Shown here: positions 8,319-17,175 of the stretch, piece by piece
Layout: each line of letters starts with the position of its first letter
How positions within the stretch are numbered: position 1 is the stretch's first letter
Assembly (NCBI GenBank): GCA_902571425.1
Contig: CACGBZ010000006.1
Span: 1 to 64,000 of the forward strand
Reading direction: 5' to 3'
Origin: an uncultured Pelagibacteraceae bacterium
GTDB lineage: Bacteria; Pseudomonadota; Alphaproteobacteria; Pelagibacterales; Pelagibacteraceae
DNA length: 64,000 nucleotides
The notes under the pieces: generated by a model
Databases searched by the model: none
What the model was told of the DNA's origin: nothing
What the model saw: only the letters and a program-made list of their open reading frames with translations
Program-made: the position numbers and the translations under genes

Positions 8319-9407
8319 ATGAGAATTGGTTCTATTTTAGAAAATAAAAACTTTGAAAAAAGAATTGCAATAACACCGGAAATTGTAAAAAAATATACTT
8401 CACTAGGTTTAGAAATATCATTAACACAAAATTATGGATCTCATTTAGGTATAGTCGATAAAGAGTACTCAGATCTTGGTGTCAAAATTTTAAAGAATGA
8501 CAATGAGGTTTTAACTAGCTCAGATATTATTGTTCAATTAGGAATGCTATCAGATGATAAAAATTCTTTGATTAAAGAAAACCAAACCTTAATTGGAGTT
8601 TTAAATCCTTACAACAATAAAGAAAAGCTTCAGAATTTAGTAAAAAAAAAAATCAATATTTTTTCTTTAGAGTTGTTACCAAGAATTACACGAGCTCAAT
8701 CTATGGATATATTATCTTCTCAAGCAAATCTTGCAGGATATAAAGCAGTTATAGAGGCATTCGCGAATTTTGAAAAAGCAATACCAATGATGATGACAGC
8801 AGCAGGCACAATTCCAGCAGCAAAAGTTTTAGTTGTTGGAGCAGGAGTCGCTGGGCTTCAAGCTGTAGCAACAGCTAAAAGAATGGGAGCTATTGTTTTC
8901 GCCACTGATGTAAGGATGGCATCAAAAGAACAAGTTGAAAGTTTAGGAGGTAAATTCATTACTGTAGAAGGGTCGGAGAACCTTGAAACAGAAGGTGGCT
9001 ACGCAAGAGAAACTTCAGATGACTTTAAAAAAAAACAAGAGAATTTATTAAATGAAACATTAAAAAAAATTGATATAGTAATATGTACAGCACTAATTCC
9101 TGGGAAGAAAGCACCAATAATAATCAAAGAAGATATGTTAAAAAACTTGCAAACCGGATCTGTAATATATGATTTAGCAGCTATACAGGGCGGAAATACC
9201 GCATATACAGAGGTTGATAAAATTGTTGAAAAAAACGGTGTTAAAATAATGGGTGAAAGCAATATTTTAAATAAATTGCCAGTTTCTGCATCCAGTTTAT
9301 ACGCAAAGAATATGTTTAATTTTGTTCAAAATCTATTTGATAAAGAAAATAACAAAATAAATATTAACTTAGAAGATGAAATAATTAACAAGACAATAAT
9401 TAAATAA
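8319..9407 (+). CDS. pntAA: NAD(P) transhydrogenase alpha subunit, part 1 (NAD-binding domain I)
   Basis: PntAA is the soluble NAD(H)-binding domain of the proton-translocating transhydrogenase, which uses the proton gradient to reduce NADP+ with NADH. The 362-residue protein has the alanine dehydrogenase/PNT N-terminal fold with RITRAQSMD and LSSQAN near residues 122-136, and the NAD-binding GAGVAG at 174-179. A mobile-loop region follows with EGGYARETSDDF near 227-238. The alpha subunit is split here, as in Rhodospirillum: this gene lacks the membrane part, which is encoded next by pntAB. pntAA, pntAB and pntB are separated by 3 bases and an overlap of 4, so they form one operon. Confidence 0.96.
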   Translation: MRIGSILENKNFEKRIAITPEIVKKYTSLGLEISLTQNYGSHLGIVDKEYSDLGVKILKNDNEVLTSSDIIVQLGMLSDDKNSLIKENQTLIGVLNPYNNKEKLQNLVKKKINIFSLELLPRITRAQSMDILSSQANLAGYKAVIEAFANFEKAIPMMMTAAGTIPAAKVLVVGAGVAGLQAVATAKRMGAIVFATDVRMASKEQVESLGGKFITVEGSENLETEGGYARETSDDFKKKQENLLNETLKKIDIVICTALIPGKKAPIIIKEDMLKNLQTGSVIYDLAAIQGGNTAYTEVDKIVEKNGVKIMGESNILNKLPVSASSLYAKNMFNFVQNLFDKENNKININLEDEIINKTIIK

Positions 9408-9410
9408 ATT

Positions 9411-9722
9411 ATGGAAATTGATCCTTTAATATTCAGATTAAGTATATTTATTCTATCAATATTTGTTGGATATTATGTTGTGTGGAGTGTAACACCATCT
9501 TTACATACCCCGTTGATGTCAGTAACTAATGCAATTTCATCAGTAATAATTGTTGGAGCTATAATAGCAGGATTAGCTGGAAATTCTCAAAATATATTTA
9601 ATACTTCAAGTATTTTTGGGTTTTTAGCAATAGCCTTAGCAGCAATAAATATTTTTGGTGGCTTTCTCGTTACACAAAGAATGTTAGCGATGTATAAAAA
9701 AAAGAAAAAGGATAAAAAATGA
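9411..9722 (+). CDS. pntAB: NAD(P) transhydrogenase alpha subunit, part 2 (membrane domain)
   Basis: A 103-residue hydrophobic protein with about three transmembrane helices and a Lys-rich cytoplasmic tail, the size and profile of PntAB. It has the family sequence SVTPSLHTPLMSVTNAISS around residues 25-43, which includes polar residues of the proton path. The gene sits between the NAD-binding subunit and pntB and overlaps the latter by four bases (ATGA). The protein forms half of the membrane domain of the transhydrogenase. Confidence 0.95.
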   Translation: MEIDPLIFRLSIFILSIFVGYYVVWSVTPSLHTPLMSVTNAISSVIIVGAIIAGLAGNSQNIFNTSSIFGFLAIALAAINIFGGFLVTQRMLAMYKKKKKDKK

Positions 9723-11116
9723 TATCAGCAAATTTATCTGCAATTTTTTACCTAGTTTCTGGTGTTCTGTTCATTCTTGCTTTAAGAGGTTTATCTTCAC
9801 CCGAAACATCACGACAAGGAAATTTGTTTGGTATTTTGGGAATGATTATTGCAGTTACAGTTACTTTCTTGTCAGTAGGTAACTTTTCAAGTGGTTTCAT
9901 TTTTGTTTTAATTTTCATATTAATTGGTGGTTTGATAGGCGCTTTCATTGCATACAAAATACCCATGACAGCAATGCCAGAGTTAGTTGCTGGATTTCAT
10001 AGTTTAGTAGGATTAGCGGCAGTTTTTGTAGCGATTTCTGCTTTTGTAAATCCAGAGGCTTTTAATCTTGGAGTGCCAGGAAAAATTAAATTAGGAAGTT
10101 TAATTGAAATGTCTATTGGAGCTGCTGTTGGGGCGATAACGTTTTCTGGATCTGTAATAGCTTTTTTAAAATTACAAGGCATTATGTCCGGTTCCCCAAT
10201 TACATTTAAAGGCCAGCATCCTTTAAATGCTATAATTTTAATTTCAATAGTTGTTTTGATTTATTTGCTTTGCTCAACACAATCATCAAATTTATTTTGG
10301 TTATTATTGACTGTTTCTTTTTTGATTGGCTTTCTTTTAATTATTCCAATAGGTGGAGCAGATATGCCAGTAGTGATTTCAATGCTTAACTCTTACTCAG
10401 GTTGGGCGGCTGCAGGGATTGGATTTACTTTAGAAAATACTGCTTTAATTATTACTGGTGCGTTAGTTGGATCATCAGGTGCAATTTTATCTTACATAAT
10501 GTGTAAAGGTATGAATCGTTCGTTCTTCAATGTAATATTAGGTGGATTTGGAGCAACAGAAGATGCTTCATCCACTAAATCAAAAGAGCAAAGACCTGTT
10601 AAAAGTGGAAATGCTGATGATGCTGCTTTTCTTATGAAAAATGCTTCATCGGTTATTATTGTGCCAGGTTATGGTATGGCAGTTGCACAAGCACAGCATG
10701 CCCTTAGAGAGATGGTGGACACTTTAAAAAAAAATGATATTAAAGTTTCATATGCAATTCATCCTGTTGCAGGAAGAATGCCAGGGCATATGAACGTTTT
10801 ATTAGCGGAAGCAAACGTTCCTTATGATGAAGTATTTGAATTAGAAGAAATCAATAATGATTTTTCAAATGCCGATGTTGCTTTTGTAATAGGAGCAAAC
10901 GATGTGACTAATCCAGTTGCAAAAACAGACCCTCAAAGTCCCATCTATGGTATGCCTGTTCTAGATGTTGAAAAATGTAAATCAGTTTTATTCGTAAAAA
11001 GAAGTTTATCACCTGGATATGCAGGTATTGATAACGATTTATTTTATAAAGAAAACACACTAATGTTGTTTGCAGATGCAAAAAAAATGACTGAAGAAAT
11101 AACAAAAAATCTTTAA
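9719..11116 (+). CDS. pntB: NAD(P) transhydrogenase beta subunit
   Basis: The 465-residue protein combines an N-terminal membrane domain of about eight or nine helices (residues 1-270) with a C-terminal NADP(H)-binding domain III. Domain III shows the GYGMAVAQAQH motif from about residue 316, HPVAGRMPGHMNVLLAEA, the GANDVTNPVA segment and the KRSLSPGYAG loop. All these are diagnostic for PntB. It is the terminal subunit of the three-gene set and supplies NADPH at the expense of proton motive force. A transaldolase gene follows after 5 bases, which links NADPH and pentose-phosphate functions on one transcript. Confidence 0.97.
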   Translation: MISANLSAIFYLVSGVLFILALRGLSSPETSRQGNLFGILGMIIAVTVTFLSVGNFSSGFIFVLIFILIGGLIGAFIAYKIPMTAMPELVAGFHSLVGLAAVFVAISAFVNPEAFNLGVPGKIKLGSLIEMSIGAAVGAITFSGSVIAFLKLQGIMSGSPITFKGQHPLNAIILISIVVLIYLLCSTQSSNLFWLLLTVSFLIGFLLIIPIGGADMPVVISMLNSYSGWAAAGIGFTLENTALIITGALVGSSGAILSYIMCKGMNRSFFNVILGGFGATEDASSTKSKEQRPVKSGNADDAAFLMKNASSVIIVPGYGMAVAQAQHALREMVDTLKKNDIKVSYAIHPVAGRMPGHMNVLLAEANVPYDEVFELEEINNDFSNADVAFVIGANDVTNPVAKTDPQSPIYGMPVLDVEKCKSVLFVKRSLSPGYAGIDNDLFYKENTLMLFADAKKMTEEITKNL

Positions 11117-11121
11117 AATTT

Positions 11122-11820
11122 ATGAAAACTAAAATTTTTTGCGATATAGCAGAGATTAATCTTATTAAAAAATATAATAAAAAAAAAATAGTAAAAGGTT
11201 TTACAACAAATCCTAGTCTGATGAGAAAGGCAGGGGCAAAAAATTATGAGTTATATGCAAAAAGTATATTAAATATTTCAAAAAATAAACCAGTTTCATT
11301 TGAAGTATTTGGTGACGATTATAAATCAATGATGGAGCAGGCTTTAAAAATAAATAGTTGGGGAAGAAATATTTTTGTTAAGATACCAGTGGTTAATTCT
11401 AAAGGTCAATTTACAGGAAAAATAATTAGAGATTTAAACCAAAAAAAAATTAAATTAAATATAACAGCAGTTTATTCATCTATTCAAACAAAAAAAATAT
11501 TAAAAATTATTGATAAAAAAACTAAAGTTATTATTTCAATTTTTGCTGGAAGAGCAGCAGACTCAGGTAAAGATCCAATACCTGAATTTAAAAAAAGTAT
11601 TTTAAGTGCAAAAAAATTTAAAAATGTTGAAATACTTTGGGCGAGTGTAAGAGAACCATATAACTTCACACAAGCAAAGAAAATTGGATGCCATATAATA
11701 ACGACACCCCCTAAAATTATTGATCAAATTGAAAGATTCGGAAAATCATTAAAGTCTTTAACGATTGAAACTGTTAAAGGATTTTTAGTCGATAGTAAAA
11801 AGTCAAAGTTTAAAATTTAA
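11122..11820 (+). CDS. tal: Transaldolase family protein
   Basis: A short transaldolase of 232 residues. It has TTNPS at residues 28-32, a lysine in FVKIPVV (Lys87) at the place of the Schiff-base lysine, the NITAVYSS strand and the phosphate-binding FAGRAADSG. This is the compact TalC/FSA-like branch, so it could act as transaldolase (sedoheptulose-7-P plus glyceraldehyde-3-P exchange) or as fructose-6-phosphate aldolase; context with transketolase elsewhere in the window favours transaldolase. It directly follows pntB and its stop codon abuts the stop of the convergent gene on the other strand with no spare base. Confidence 0.9.
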   Translation: MKTKIFCDIAEINLIKKYNKKKIVKGFTTNPSLMRKAGAKNYELYAKSILNISKNKPVSFEVFGDDYKSMMEQALKINSWGRNIFVKIPVVNSKGQFTGKIIRDLNQKKIKLNITAVYSSIQTKKILKIIDKKTKVIISIFAGRAADSGKDPIPEFKKSILSAKKFKNVEILWASVREPYNFTQAKKIGCHIITTPPKIIDQIERFGKSLKSLTIETVKGFLVDSKKSKFKI

Positions 11821-13062
11821 CTAAGTTTTTCTGATATAACCAATCATTATTGCATAGTGAAGCCAAAATAAACCAGCTGAATAAGTCGTAAAAAAACTTC
11901 CAGACGGTATAAGAGGCAGTAAGTTAACTAAAATGTATAATATAGAGGATAATTGAAAAAGATTTTTGTTTTTAATATAATTTTTTAAGGAAAAAATTAT
12001 TGATACAAGTATAAAAATCATAAAGCATGCATACCCGATTAGACCAGTTTCAGATAAAAATTCTAGATGTATTTGATGTGGATGTGTATTGCCTCTCCTT
12101 TCAGGATAAGAATGATTTAAATTGTCATATTTTTCACTGAAGCTTTCAACTCTAAAATTTTTTATACCAACTCCAAAATATGGATTGTCTTTAAAAATTT
12201 CATAAGCAACTTTGTAGTGTGCACCATAAAGTGAATAATTTATATAATGATTTAAACCATTATTAAACAGCATTCCTGTAAACTGATTGTAATACCTCTC
12301 TTTGTAGTTTTCATTTAAGCTTAAAGTTAAAGAAACAATTGCTGTTATAATTACAATTATTAAAAATTTGTATTTTAGTTTTATTTCATAAGCAAAAAAA
12401 CTAAAAAAGACGATTATTATAAAAGTTTTTATAAAATTAGATCTTTCGCCAATTAAAAAAGATATTAAAATAAAAAAAATAGACAGCAAAGAAGTTAGAT
12501 ATATATTCTTAAAATTAGTATGAACAAAATTTATAAAAATCAAACAAAATGCTAAGAAGAAATGACCAATATTCATTTCATCATTGCTAAAACTAACAAC
12601 TCTACCTGGTATTATTGAAGAAAATCCAAAAATATTAAATTTAAAAATTAATTCAAAAATAATATCAAATAATACAATTCCAAATAAAATTGACCAAAAT
12701 TTATAAATTTTGATGAAAATTTTTTTTCTGTAATTAATTATTGTATGGCTAAAACATAATATAGAGCCAATGATTAAAATAAATTTTAACACTCTAGGTA
12801 AAGTTAAATAAAAATTATTTGAAAAAATTAGATTTATTATTAAAGAGAAAAAAAAAAATAAAAGTAGGTATAATGAAAATTTATTTTGATTTTGAAATTT
12901 AAATTTTTTTAAAAATAAACCAGAAACGAAGATAATACTAAACAATAATAGAAAAAAATTAATAAATAAATTTCCAATGAGAAAAGCAAGTGGAAATAAA
13001 GCAAATGAATAAATTAGTAAATTTTCAAATTCAAATTTTTTTATAAGATTTTCTTTAGTCAC
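11821..13062 (-). CDS. O-antigen ligase/polymerase family membrane protein
   Basis: A 413-residue integral membrane protein with about ten hydrophobic helices. Near residues 320-340 it has the large periplasmic loop sequence NTHPHQIHLEFLSETGLIGY, which closely follows the Wzy_C/WaaL signature (H..hhL..l.e.GliG). Preceding it is a GVGIKNFR motif, also typical. Such proteins join O-antigen to lipid A-core (WaaL) or polymerise repeat units (Wzy); which applies cannot be told. The gene begins 10 bases after the 3' end of tRNA-fMet on the same strand, so it may be read from the transcript carrying rpsU and the tRNA. It ends exactly against the transaldolase gene. Confidence 0.85.
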   Translation of the reverse strand: MTKENLIKKFEFENLLIYSFALFPLAFLIGNLFINFFLLLFSIIFVSGLFLKKFKFQNQNKFSLYLLLFFFFSLIINLIFSNNFYLTLPRVLKFILIIGSILCFSHTIINYRKKIFIKIYKFWSILFGIVLFDIIFELIFKFNIFGFSSIIPGRVVSFSNDEMNIGHFFLAFCLIFINFVHTNFKNIYLTSLLSIFFILISFLIGERSNFIKTFIIIVFFSFFAYEIKLKYKFLIIVIITAIVSLTLSLNENYKERYYNQFTGMLFNNGLNHYINYSLYGAHYKVAYEIFKDNPYFGVGIKNFRVESFSEKYDNLNHSYPERRGNTHPHQIHLEFLSETGLIGYACFMIFILVSIIFSLKNYIKNKNLFQLSSILYILVNLLPLIPSGSFFTTYSAGLFWLHYAIMIGYIRKT

Positions 13063-13072
13063 AATTTAAAAT

Positions 13073-13149
<77 letters not shown>

Positions 13150-13155
13150 ATATTC

Positions 13156-13350
13156 TTAAATTCTATTCTTAAGTTTACTTAATTTTTTAACTCTTTTAAT
13201 ATTTTCTTGTAGAATTCTTTTCTTCTTTTCTGAGGGTTTTTCATAAGTATTCTTTAACTTTATAATTTTAAAGAAACCGTCTCTCTGAAGCTTTCTTTTT
13301 AAAACTCTTAAAGCTTGCTCTATATTATTATCTTTAACTTCTATTTTAAT
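13156..13350 (-). CDS. rpsU: Ribosomal protein bS21, apparent ATT start
   Basis: The frame encodes 64 residues with the bS21 pattern: an N-terminal IKIEVKDNNIEQALRVLKRK, RDGFFKIIKLK, then YEKPSEKKKRI and a basic helical tail. An in-frame TAG lies four codons before the chosen start, and between them there is no ATG, GTG or TTG. The only plausible initiation codon is ATT at 13350-13348, five bases after a perfect AGGAGG (13361-13356). ATA or GTT starts would be worse spaced. bS21 sits on the 30S platform next to the anti-Shine-Dalgarno end of 16S rRNA and promotes initiation. The gene follows trcR and precedes tRNA-fMet by 6 bases. Confidence 0.9.
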   Translation of the reverse strand: MKIEVKDNNIEQALRVLKRKLQRDGFFKIIKLKNTYEKPSEKKKRILQENIKRVKKLSKLKNRI

Positions 13351-13361
13351 AACTACCTCCT
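13351..13361 (-). promoter_or_regulatory. Strong Shine-Dalgarno that fixes the rpsU start
   Basis: AGGAGG at 13361-13356 followed by five bases (TAGTT) and ATT. Most genes in the window have weak or no Shine-Dalgarno sequence, so a full six-base match here is unusual. It determines that initiation must be at the ATT despite its being a rare start codon. Basis: direct reading; function inferred. Confidence 0.7.
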
Positions 13362-13414
13362 AAAAAAGTGGTTAGTTAGCACTTTTATAATTTTATGTCT
13401 ATTATTATTATTCA

Positions 13415-13996
13415 TTATTGCGCAGTTTGATTAATTTGTTTTTGCTTTTCTTTCTCTTTTTTTTCTCTTTTGATTCTTCTTTCTGCTTTTTCTATAGCAT
13501 TAATTAAATCTTTTTGAGAAAATAGATTTAATGCGACAGGGTCTTTTGGGTTTAAATTATTGTAGTTCCAATAACTTTTATTTCTTATGGATGTTACAGA
13601 ATTTTTAGTTATGCCTACCAACTTTGCAATTTGAGAATCTTTTAAAATATTATGTTGTTTTAGCAGCCATAGAGCAGAATCAGGTTTATCTTGCCTCTTA
13701 GATAGAGGAACATATTTTTTAACTTTTTTTTCTGTGTTAGATATTTCAACATCGCTATTTTTGATTTGCAAAGGTCTATTTTTATCTTCCGAAGATAGTG
13801 ATATTTCTTCTCTTGAAAGTTGCCCTGAAATTATCGGATTATAAGGTTTTATTCCTTTCGCAACTTCTCCATCTGCAATACCTTGAATTTCAATTTCATG
13901 TAATTTACAAAAATCAGCAATTTGCTTGAATGTTAAAGTAGTATTTTCTACTAACCAAAGAGCAGTAGCCATTGGCATTAAAGGAGCGTTTGACAT
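13415..13996 (-). CDS. trcR: Cell-cycle transcriptional regulator TrcR family (DUF1013)
   Basis: The 193-residue protein begins MSNAPLMPMATALWLVENT and continues LTFKQIADFC and IEIQGIADGEVAKGI, the highly conserved N-terminus of the DUF1013/TrcR family found throughout Alphaproteobacteria. A second helix-turn-helix-like part near residues 103-145 (SALWLLKQH, KDSQIAKLVGITKNSVTSIRN) repeats a similar pattern. A variable Ser/Glu/Lys-rich linker lies between, and the C-terminus is a long charged helix. Family members are DNA-binding cell-cycle regulators; the target genes here are unknown. It starts one base after the rpmE stop, so the two are co-transcribed. Confidence 0.88.
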   Translation of the reverse strand: MSNAPLMPMATALWLVENTTLTFKQIADFCKLHEIEIQGIADGEVAKGIKPYNPIISGQLSREEISLSSEDKNRPLQIKNSDVEISNTEKKVKKYVPLSKRQDKPDSALWLLKQHNILKDSQIAKLVGITKNSVTSIRNKSYWNYNNLNPKDPVALNLFSQKDLINAIEKAERRIKREKKEKEKQKQINQTAQ

Positions 13997-14227
13997 TTAA
14001 ATGTTCTTTTCTGATTTGAAATTCTGAAATTTTTTATTAAACTTACTTATTCTTCCTTTATCCATTAATTTTTGTTTTCCACCTGTCCAAGCTGAATGAG
14101 ATTTAGGATCAATTTCCAATTTCAATGTATCTCCCTCTGCTCCCCAAGTTGATTTTGTTTCAAATTGAGTTCCATCAGTCATCTCCACTTTTATAACATG
14201 GTAATTAGGGTGAATGTCTTTTTTCAT
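13997..14227 (-). CDS. rpmE: Ribosomal protein bL31 (zinc-free form)
   Basis: The 76-residue protein shows the bL31 pattern [31 protein letters not shown] and [24 protein letters not shown]. No cysteines are present, so this is the form without the zinc-binding CXXC. bL31 bridges the 50S and 30S subunits. Here it is followed one base later by trcR and preceded by suhB after 35 bases. The zinc-free form is usual for alphaproteobacteria, and agrees with the Cys-free bL36 elsewhere in the window. Confidence 0.97.
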   Translation of the reverse strand: MKKDIHPNYHVIKVEMTDGTQFETKSTWGAEGDTLKLEIDPKSHSAWTGGKQKLMDKGRISKFNKKFQNFKSEKNI

Positions 14228-14262
14228 AACGAGACTTATAGCAAAAGAATATTAGAACACAA

Positions 14263-15003
14263 TTAAAAGTTATTTAGATTTTCAAGCATTTTTGAGTTAA
14301 TTGCTGCACTTGAGGCTCTTATATTAATATTATTTGTATCAAATTTATTAATGTCGTTAACCATACCTCCAGCCTCTTTTACCATTAAAGATCCTGCAGC
14401 AACATCCCATATTTTAATTTTATTTTGAAAAAAGCCATCTAATCTTCCAGAAGCTACATATGCCAAATCTAATGCTGCAGATCCACTATTTCTTGTATTT
14501 AAATTAATAAACTTTACACCTCCTTGATTGCTTGAAAAAAGACAGTCATTAATTGAATTTTTGTTAGATACTCTTAATCTTTGATTGTTTAAAAAAGCAC
14601 CTTTATCTTTTTCAGCAAAGAACATTTCATCTTTTATTGGGTCAAAAATAAGTCCAGTTATAATTTCATCTTTTGATTTAAGTGCAATGCATATTGCAAA
14701 GTGAGGAATTCCATGAAGGAAATTTGTCGTTCCATCTATAGGGTCAATAATCCATACATTTTCTTTATCTTTATTATTAATTTTTCCACTCTCTTCAGTA
14801 ATAAATGAAAAATTTTTTTTTGATCTTGAAAGTTCTTCAATTAAAATTTTTTCAACTTTCTTATCAGTTTTTGTTACAAAATCATGGGGTCCTTTTTTTG
14901 CTACTTGTAATTTTTCTACTTCTCCAAAATCTCTTATTAAGTATTTTGAGGCTTTTTCAGTTGCCTTTATCATTAAGTTAAGGTTAGATGATATAGAGAT
15001 CAT
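14263..15003 (-). CDS. suhB: Inositol monophosphatase family protein
   Basis: A 246-residue metal-dependent sugar/inositol phosphatase. Motif 1 residues are EE at 70-71 (ITEESG), motif A is DPIDGTTNF at 87-95, and motif B is WDVAAGSLM at 199-207; together these make the Mg2+-binding and catalytic centre of the IMPase superfamily. SuhB-type proteins hydrolyse myo-inositol-1-phosphate and in E. coli also join rRNA antitermination complexes; the sequence alone does not separate this from other family members such as FBPase-like or CysQ-like enzymes. It overlaps efp by one base (ATGA-type junction). Confidence 0.88.
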   Translation of the reverse strand: MISISSNLNLMIKATEKASKYLIRDFGEVEKLQVAKKGPHDFVTKTDKKVEKILIEELSRSKKNFSFITEESGKINNKDKENVWIIDPIDGTTNFLHGIPHFAICIALKSKDEIITGLIFDPIKDEMFFAEKDKGAFLNNQRLRVSNKNSINDCLFSSNQGGVKFINLNTRNSGSAALDLAYVASGRLDGFFQNKIKIWDVAAGSLMVKEAGGMVNDINKFDTNNINIRASSAAINSKMLENLNNF

Positions 15004-15566
15004 TACTTTAATTTTTTTATGTATTCTAAGTTTCTTGTATCTACTATAACTTCATCACCAGCCTCAATAAATGGAGGAACTTGAATATTCAAACCATTAT
15101 CAAGCTTTGCTGGTTTATAAGATGATGATACAGTTTGTCCTTTAAGGGCGACATCAGTAGTTTCAATTTTACACTGTACTTGATTAGGTAATTCAATTGA
15201 TATTGGGTTTTCATTATAAAAACTTACAGAAACTTTAAGGTTTTCAGTTAAAAGTTTACCCTTATCGCCTACAGTTTCTTTTTTTAATTCTATTTGTTCA
15301 AATGTTTTTGGATCCATAAAAAAATAATTAGCTTCATCACTATAAAGATAATTGAAATTAGTTTCCTCCAAGGACGCTTTTTCTACTGTTTCACTTGATC
15401 TAAATCTTTCATTTAACTTTGTATTTTTGTTCAGGCTTTTCATTTCAACTTGAGCAAACGCACCGCCTTTTCCTGGTTTTACATGTTGTGTTTTTAAAAC
15501 TTGCCATAAATCATTTTTATATTCTAAAAGCATTCCAACTCTAATTTCTCCAGCATTAATTTTCAT
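15003..15566 (-). CDS. efp: Elongation factor P
   Basis: EF-P binds between the P and E sites and rescues ribosomes stalled at polyproline. The 187-residue length and three beta-barrel layout fit. The tip loop reads HVKPGKGGAF with Lys33 at the modifiable position, so a lysine-type modification would be expected if any; no epmA/epmB genes are in the window. The C-terminal part retains the IQVPPFIEAGDEVIVDT signature of the family. The start overlaps the end of thiE by four bases, and its stop overlaps the start of suhB. Confidence 0.97.
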   Translation of the reverse strand: MKINAGEIRVGMLLEYKNDLWQVLKTQHVKPGKGGAFAQVEMKSLNKNTKLNERFRSSETVEKASLEETNFNYLYSDEANYFFMDPKTFEQIELKKETVGDKGKLLTENLKVSVSFYNENPISIELPNQVQCKIETTDVALKGQTVSSSYKPAKLDNGLNIQVPPFIEAGDEVIVDTRNLEYIKKLK

Positions 15567-16177
15567 TTTAATCTTTCTATAGCTTGTAATGGTTTATATT
15601 TTTTATTTTTCCAAATGTAGCCTGAAATAGCTAAAAAATTGGCATTATTCAATAATAGATTTTTATAATTAAAAGCATTAATTCCACCAATTGCTACTAT
15701 TGGAGTTTTGGTAAATTTTTTAACTTTATTTAAAATCTTTACAGAAGCTACATACTTTGTTTTTTTAGTTTTAGATTGATTAAAAGCACCAAATGCAATG
15801 TAATCAGCTTTAGCTTTAATTGCTTTTTTTGCTAAATTCATAGAATTATGACAAGTAATTCCTATGATTTTTTTACCAAGTATTTTTTTTGCTATCTTAA
15901 TGTTCATATCTTTTTGACCTAGATGACAACCATCTGCGTCTAATTTTAAAGTAAGCAAAGGGTCATCATTAATTATAAATTTTACTTTATTTTTTTTACA
16001 AATATTTTTAATTTTTTTTCCAACTGTAATTTTCTTATCCAAAGAGTAACTTTTAAGTCTGAGCTGAAAAAAACTTATTTTTCCAGTTTTTAAAACTAAA
16101 CTTAGATTTTTATAGAAAGAATTATGTATTTTGTTAGGAGAAATAAGATAAATAAATTTTTTTTTACTTATTTTCAA
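15563..16177 (-). CDS. thiE: Thiamine-phosphate synthase
   Basis: ThiE joins HMP-pyrophosphate and the thiazole phosphate to make thiamine monophosphate. The 204-residue TIM-barrel protein shows FFQLRLK near residues 36-42, NDDP at 70-73, the GCHLGQKD segment at 83-90, GITCHN at 106-111 and the phosphate-binding AIGGI near 161-165. All are at the expected spacing. The gene overlaps aldolase by 14 bases and efp by 4. SAR11 bacteria are reported to lack de novo HMP synthesis but keep the later steps; thiD (35103) is also in this window, consistent with salvage. Confidence 0.9.
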   Translation of the reverse strand: MKISKKKFIYLISPNKIHNSFYKNLSLVLKTGKISFFQLRLKSYSLDKKITVGKKIKNICKKNKVKFIINDDPLLTLKLDADGCHLGQKDMNIKIAKKILGKKIIGITCHNSMNLAKKAIKAKADYIAFGAFNQSKTKKTKYVASVKILNKVKKFTKTPIVAIGGINAFNYKNLLLNNANFLAISGYIWKNKKYKPLQAIERLK

Positions 16178-17174
16178 GTTCTCTCGACCATTTTCCTTGA
16201 GCAGCTAATGTACACATTTTAGCTCTATGATTAAAGATAGTTTGAGTTGCTTCTACATTTTTTTTGTCATTAGACCAAACTTTTAAAGCACTTTGCTGAA
16301 GAGCTCTTCCATATGAATAGGTCATTATAAAATTTGTGTTATTATTTTTATTAATTAAATTTAAATTTTCTGTAGCTTCAATTTCAGATTGCCCTCCAGA
16401 TAAAAAAGCTATGCCTGGAACTTCATTGGGTACAGAATTTTTAAGGCATTCTAATGTTCTGATGGAAACTTCTTCACTAGAAATTTTATTTTTTGATAGG
16501 CTGCCAGATAAAATCATATTTGGTTTTAATATTATTCCTGAGAGATCTACTTTGTGTAAAATTAGTTCTTCAAAACACTTTTTAATTACCTCTGATGTTT
16601 TATTAAAACAATCTACGGCAGAATGATTTCCATCCATCAATACCTCAGGTTCTACTACTGGAACCATTCCACTTTCTTGAACTAGTGCAGAGTACCTTGC
16701 GAGTGCATGAGCATTACAACTAATTGCCAGTTTGCTTGGATATTTTTCGCTAATTGAATAGACACCTCTCCATTTTGTAAACCTTGCTCCAAGAGCATAA
16801 TATTTTTTTAATCTATCTCTAAGGCCATCTAATCCTTCTGTAATTTTTTCTTTAGGGGAATTTGCTAAATCTTTTGCACCAGTATCAACTTTAATCCCAG
16901 GAACTGCACCTAAACTAGATATTAAATCTGGTATTGATTTTCCTGTGTTCGAAATTTGATTTATTGTTTCATCGTAAAGAATAACACCACCTATACAGTC
17001 TTTCATTCCATCTGATGAAAAAAGAATTTCTCTGAAAGCAAGCCTATTTTCTTGATTTGATTTTACATTTACTGCTTCAAGTCTTTTTGTCATTGTTCCA
17101 TTGCTTTCATCAGCCGCAAGAATACCCTTGCCATTTGAAATTATTTTAAATGCAATTTTATTTAATTCAGACAT
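16164..17174 (-). CDS. fda: Fructose-bisphosphate aldolase, class I
   Basis: A 336-residue protein with the metazoan/plant-like class I aldolase features GILAADESNGTM near residues 17-28, GVILYDETI, the DGNHS segment, and the Schiff-base lysine in ILKPNMIL near residue 217, plus FLSGGQSE near 261-268 and a typical C-terminal region. It cleaves or forms fructose-1,6-bisphosphate without metal. The gene belongs to the minus-strand block tkt-gap-pgk-fda, with 1 base between it and pgk, so it is probably transcribed with them. Use in the gluconeogenic direction is plausible given ppdK in the same window. Confidence 0.95.
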   Translation of the reverse strand: MSELNKIAFKIISNGKGILAADESNGTMTKRLEAVNVKSNQENRLAFREILFSSDGMKDCIGGVILYDETINQISNTGKSIPDLISSLGAVPGIKVDTGAKDLANSPKEKITEGLDGLRDRLKKYYALGARFTKWRGVYSISEKYPSKLAISCNAHALARYSALVQESGMVPVVEPEVLMDGNHSAVDCFNKTSEVIKKCFEELILHKVDLSGIILKPNMILSGSLSKNKISSEEVSIRTLECLKNSVPNEVPGIAFLSGGQSEIEATENLNLINKNNNTNFIMTYSYGRALQQSALKVWSNDKKNVEATQTIFNHRAKMCTLAAQGKWSRELENK

Positions 17175-17175
17175 T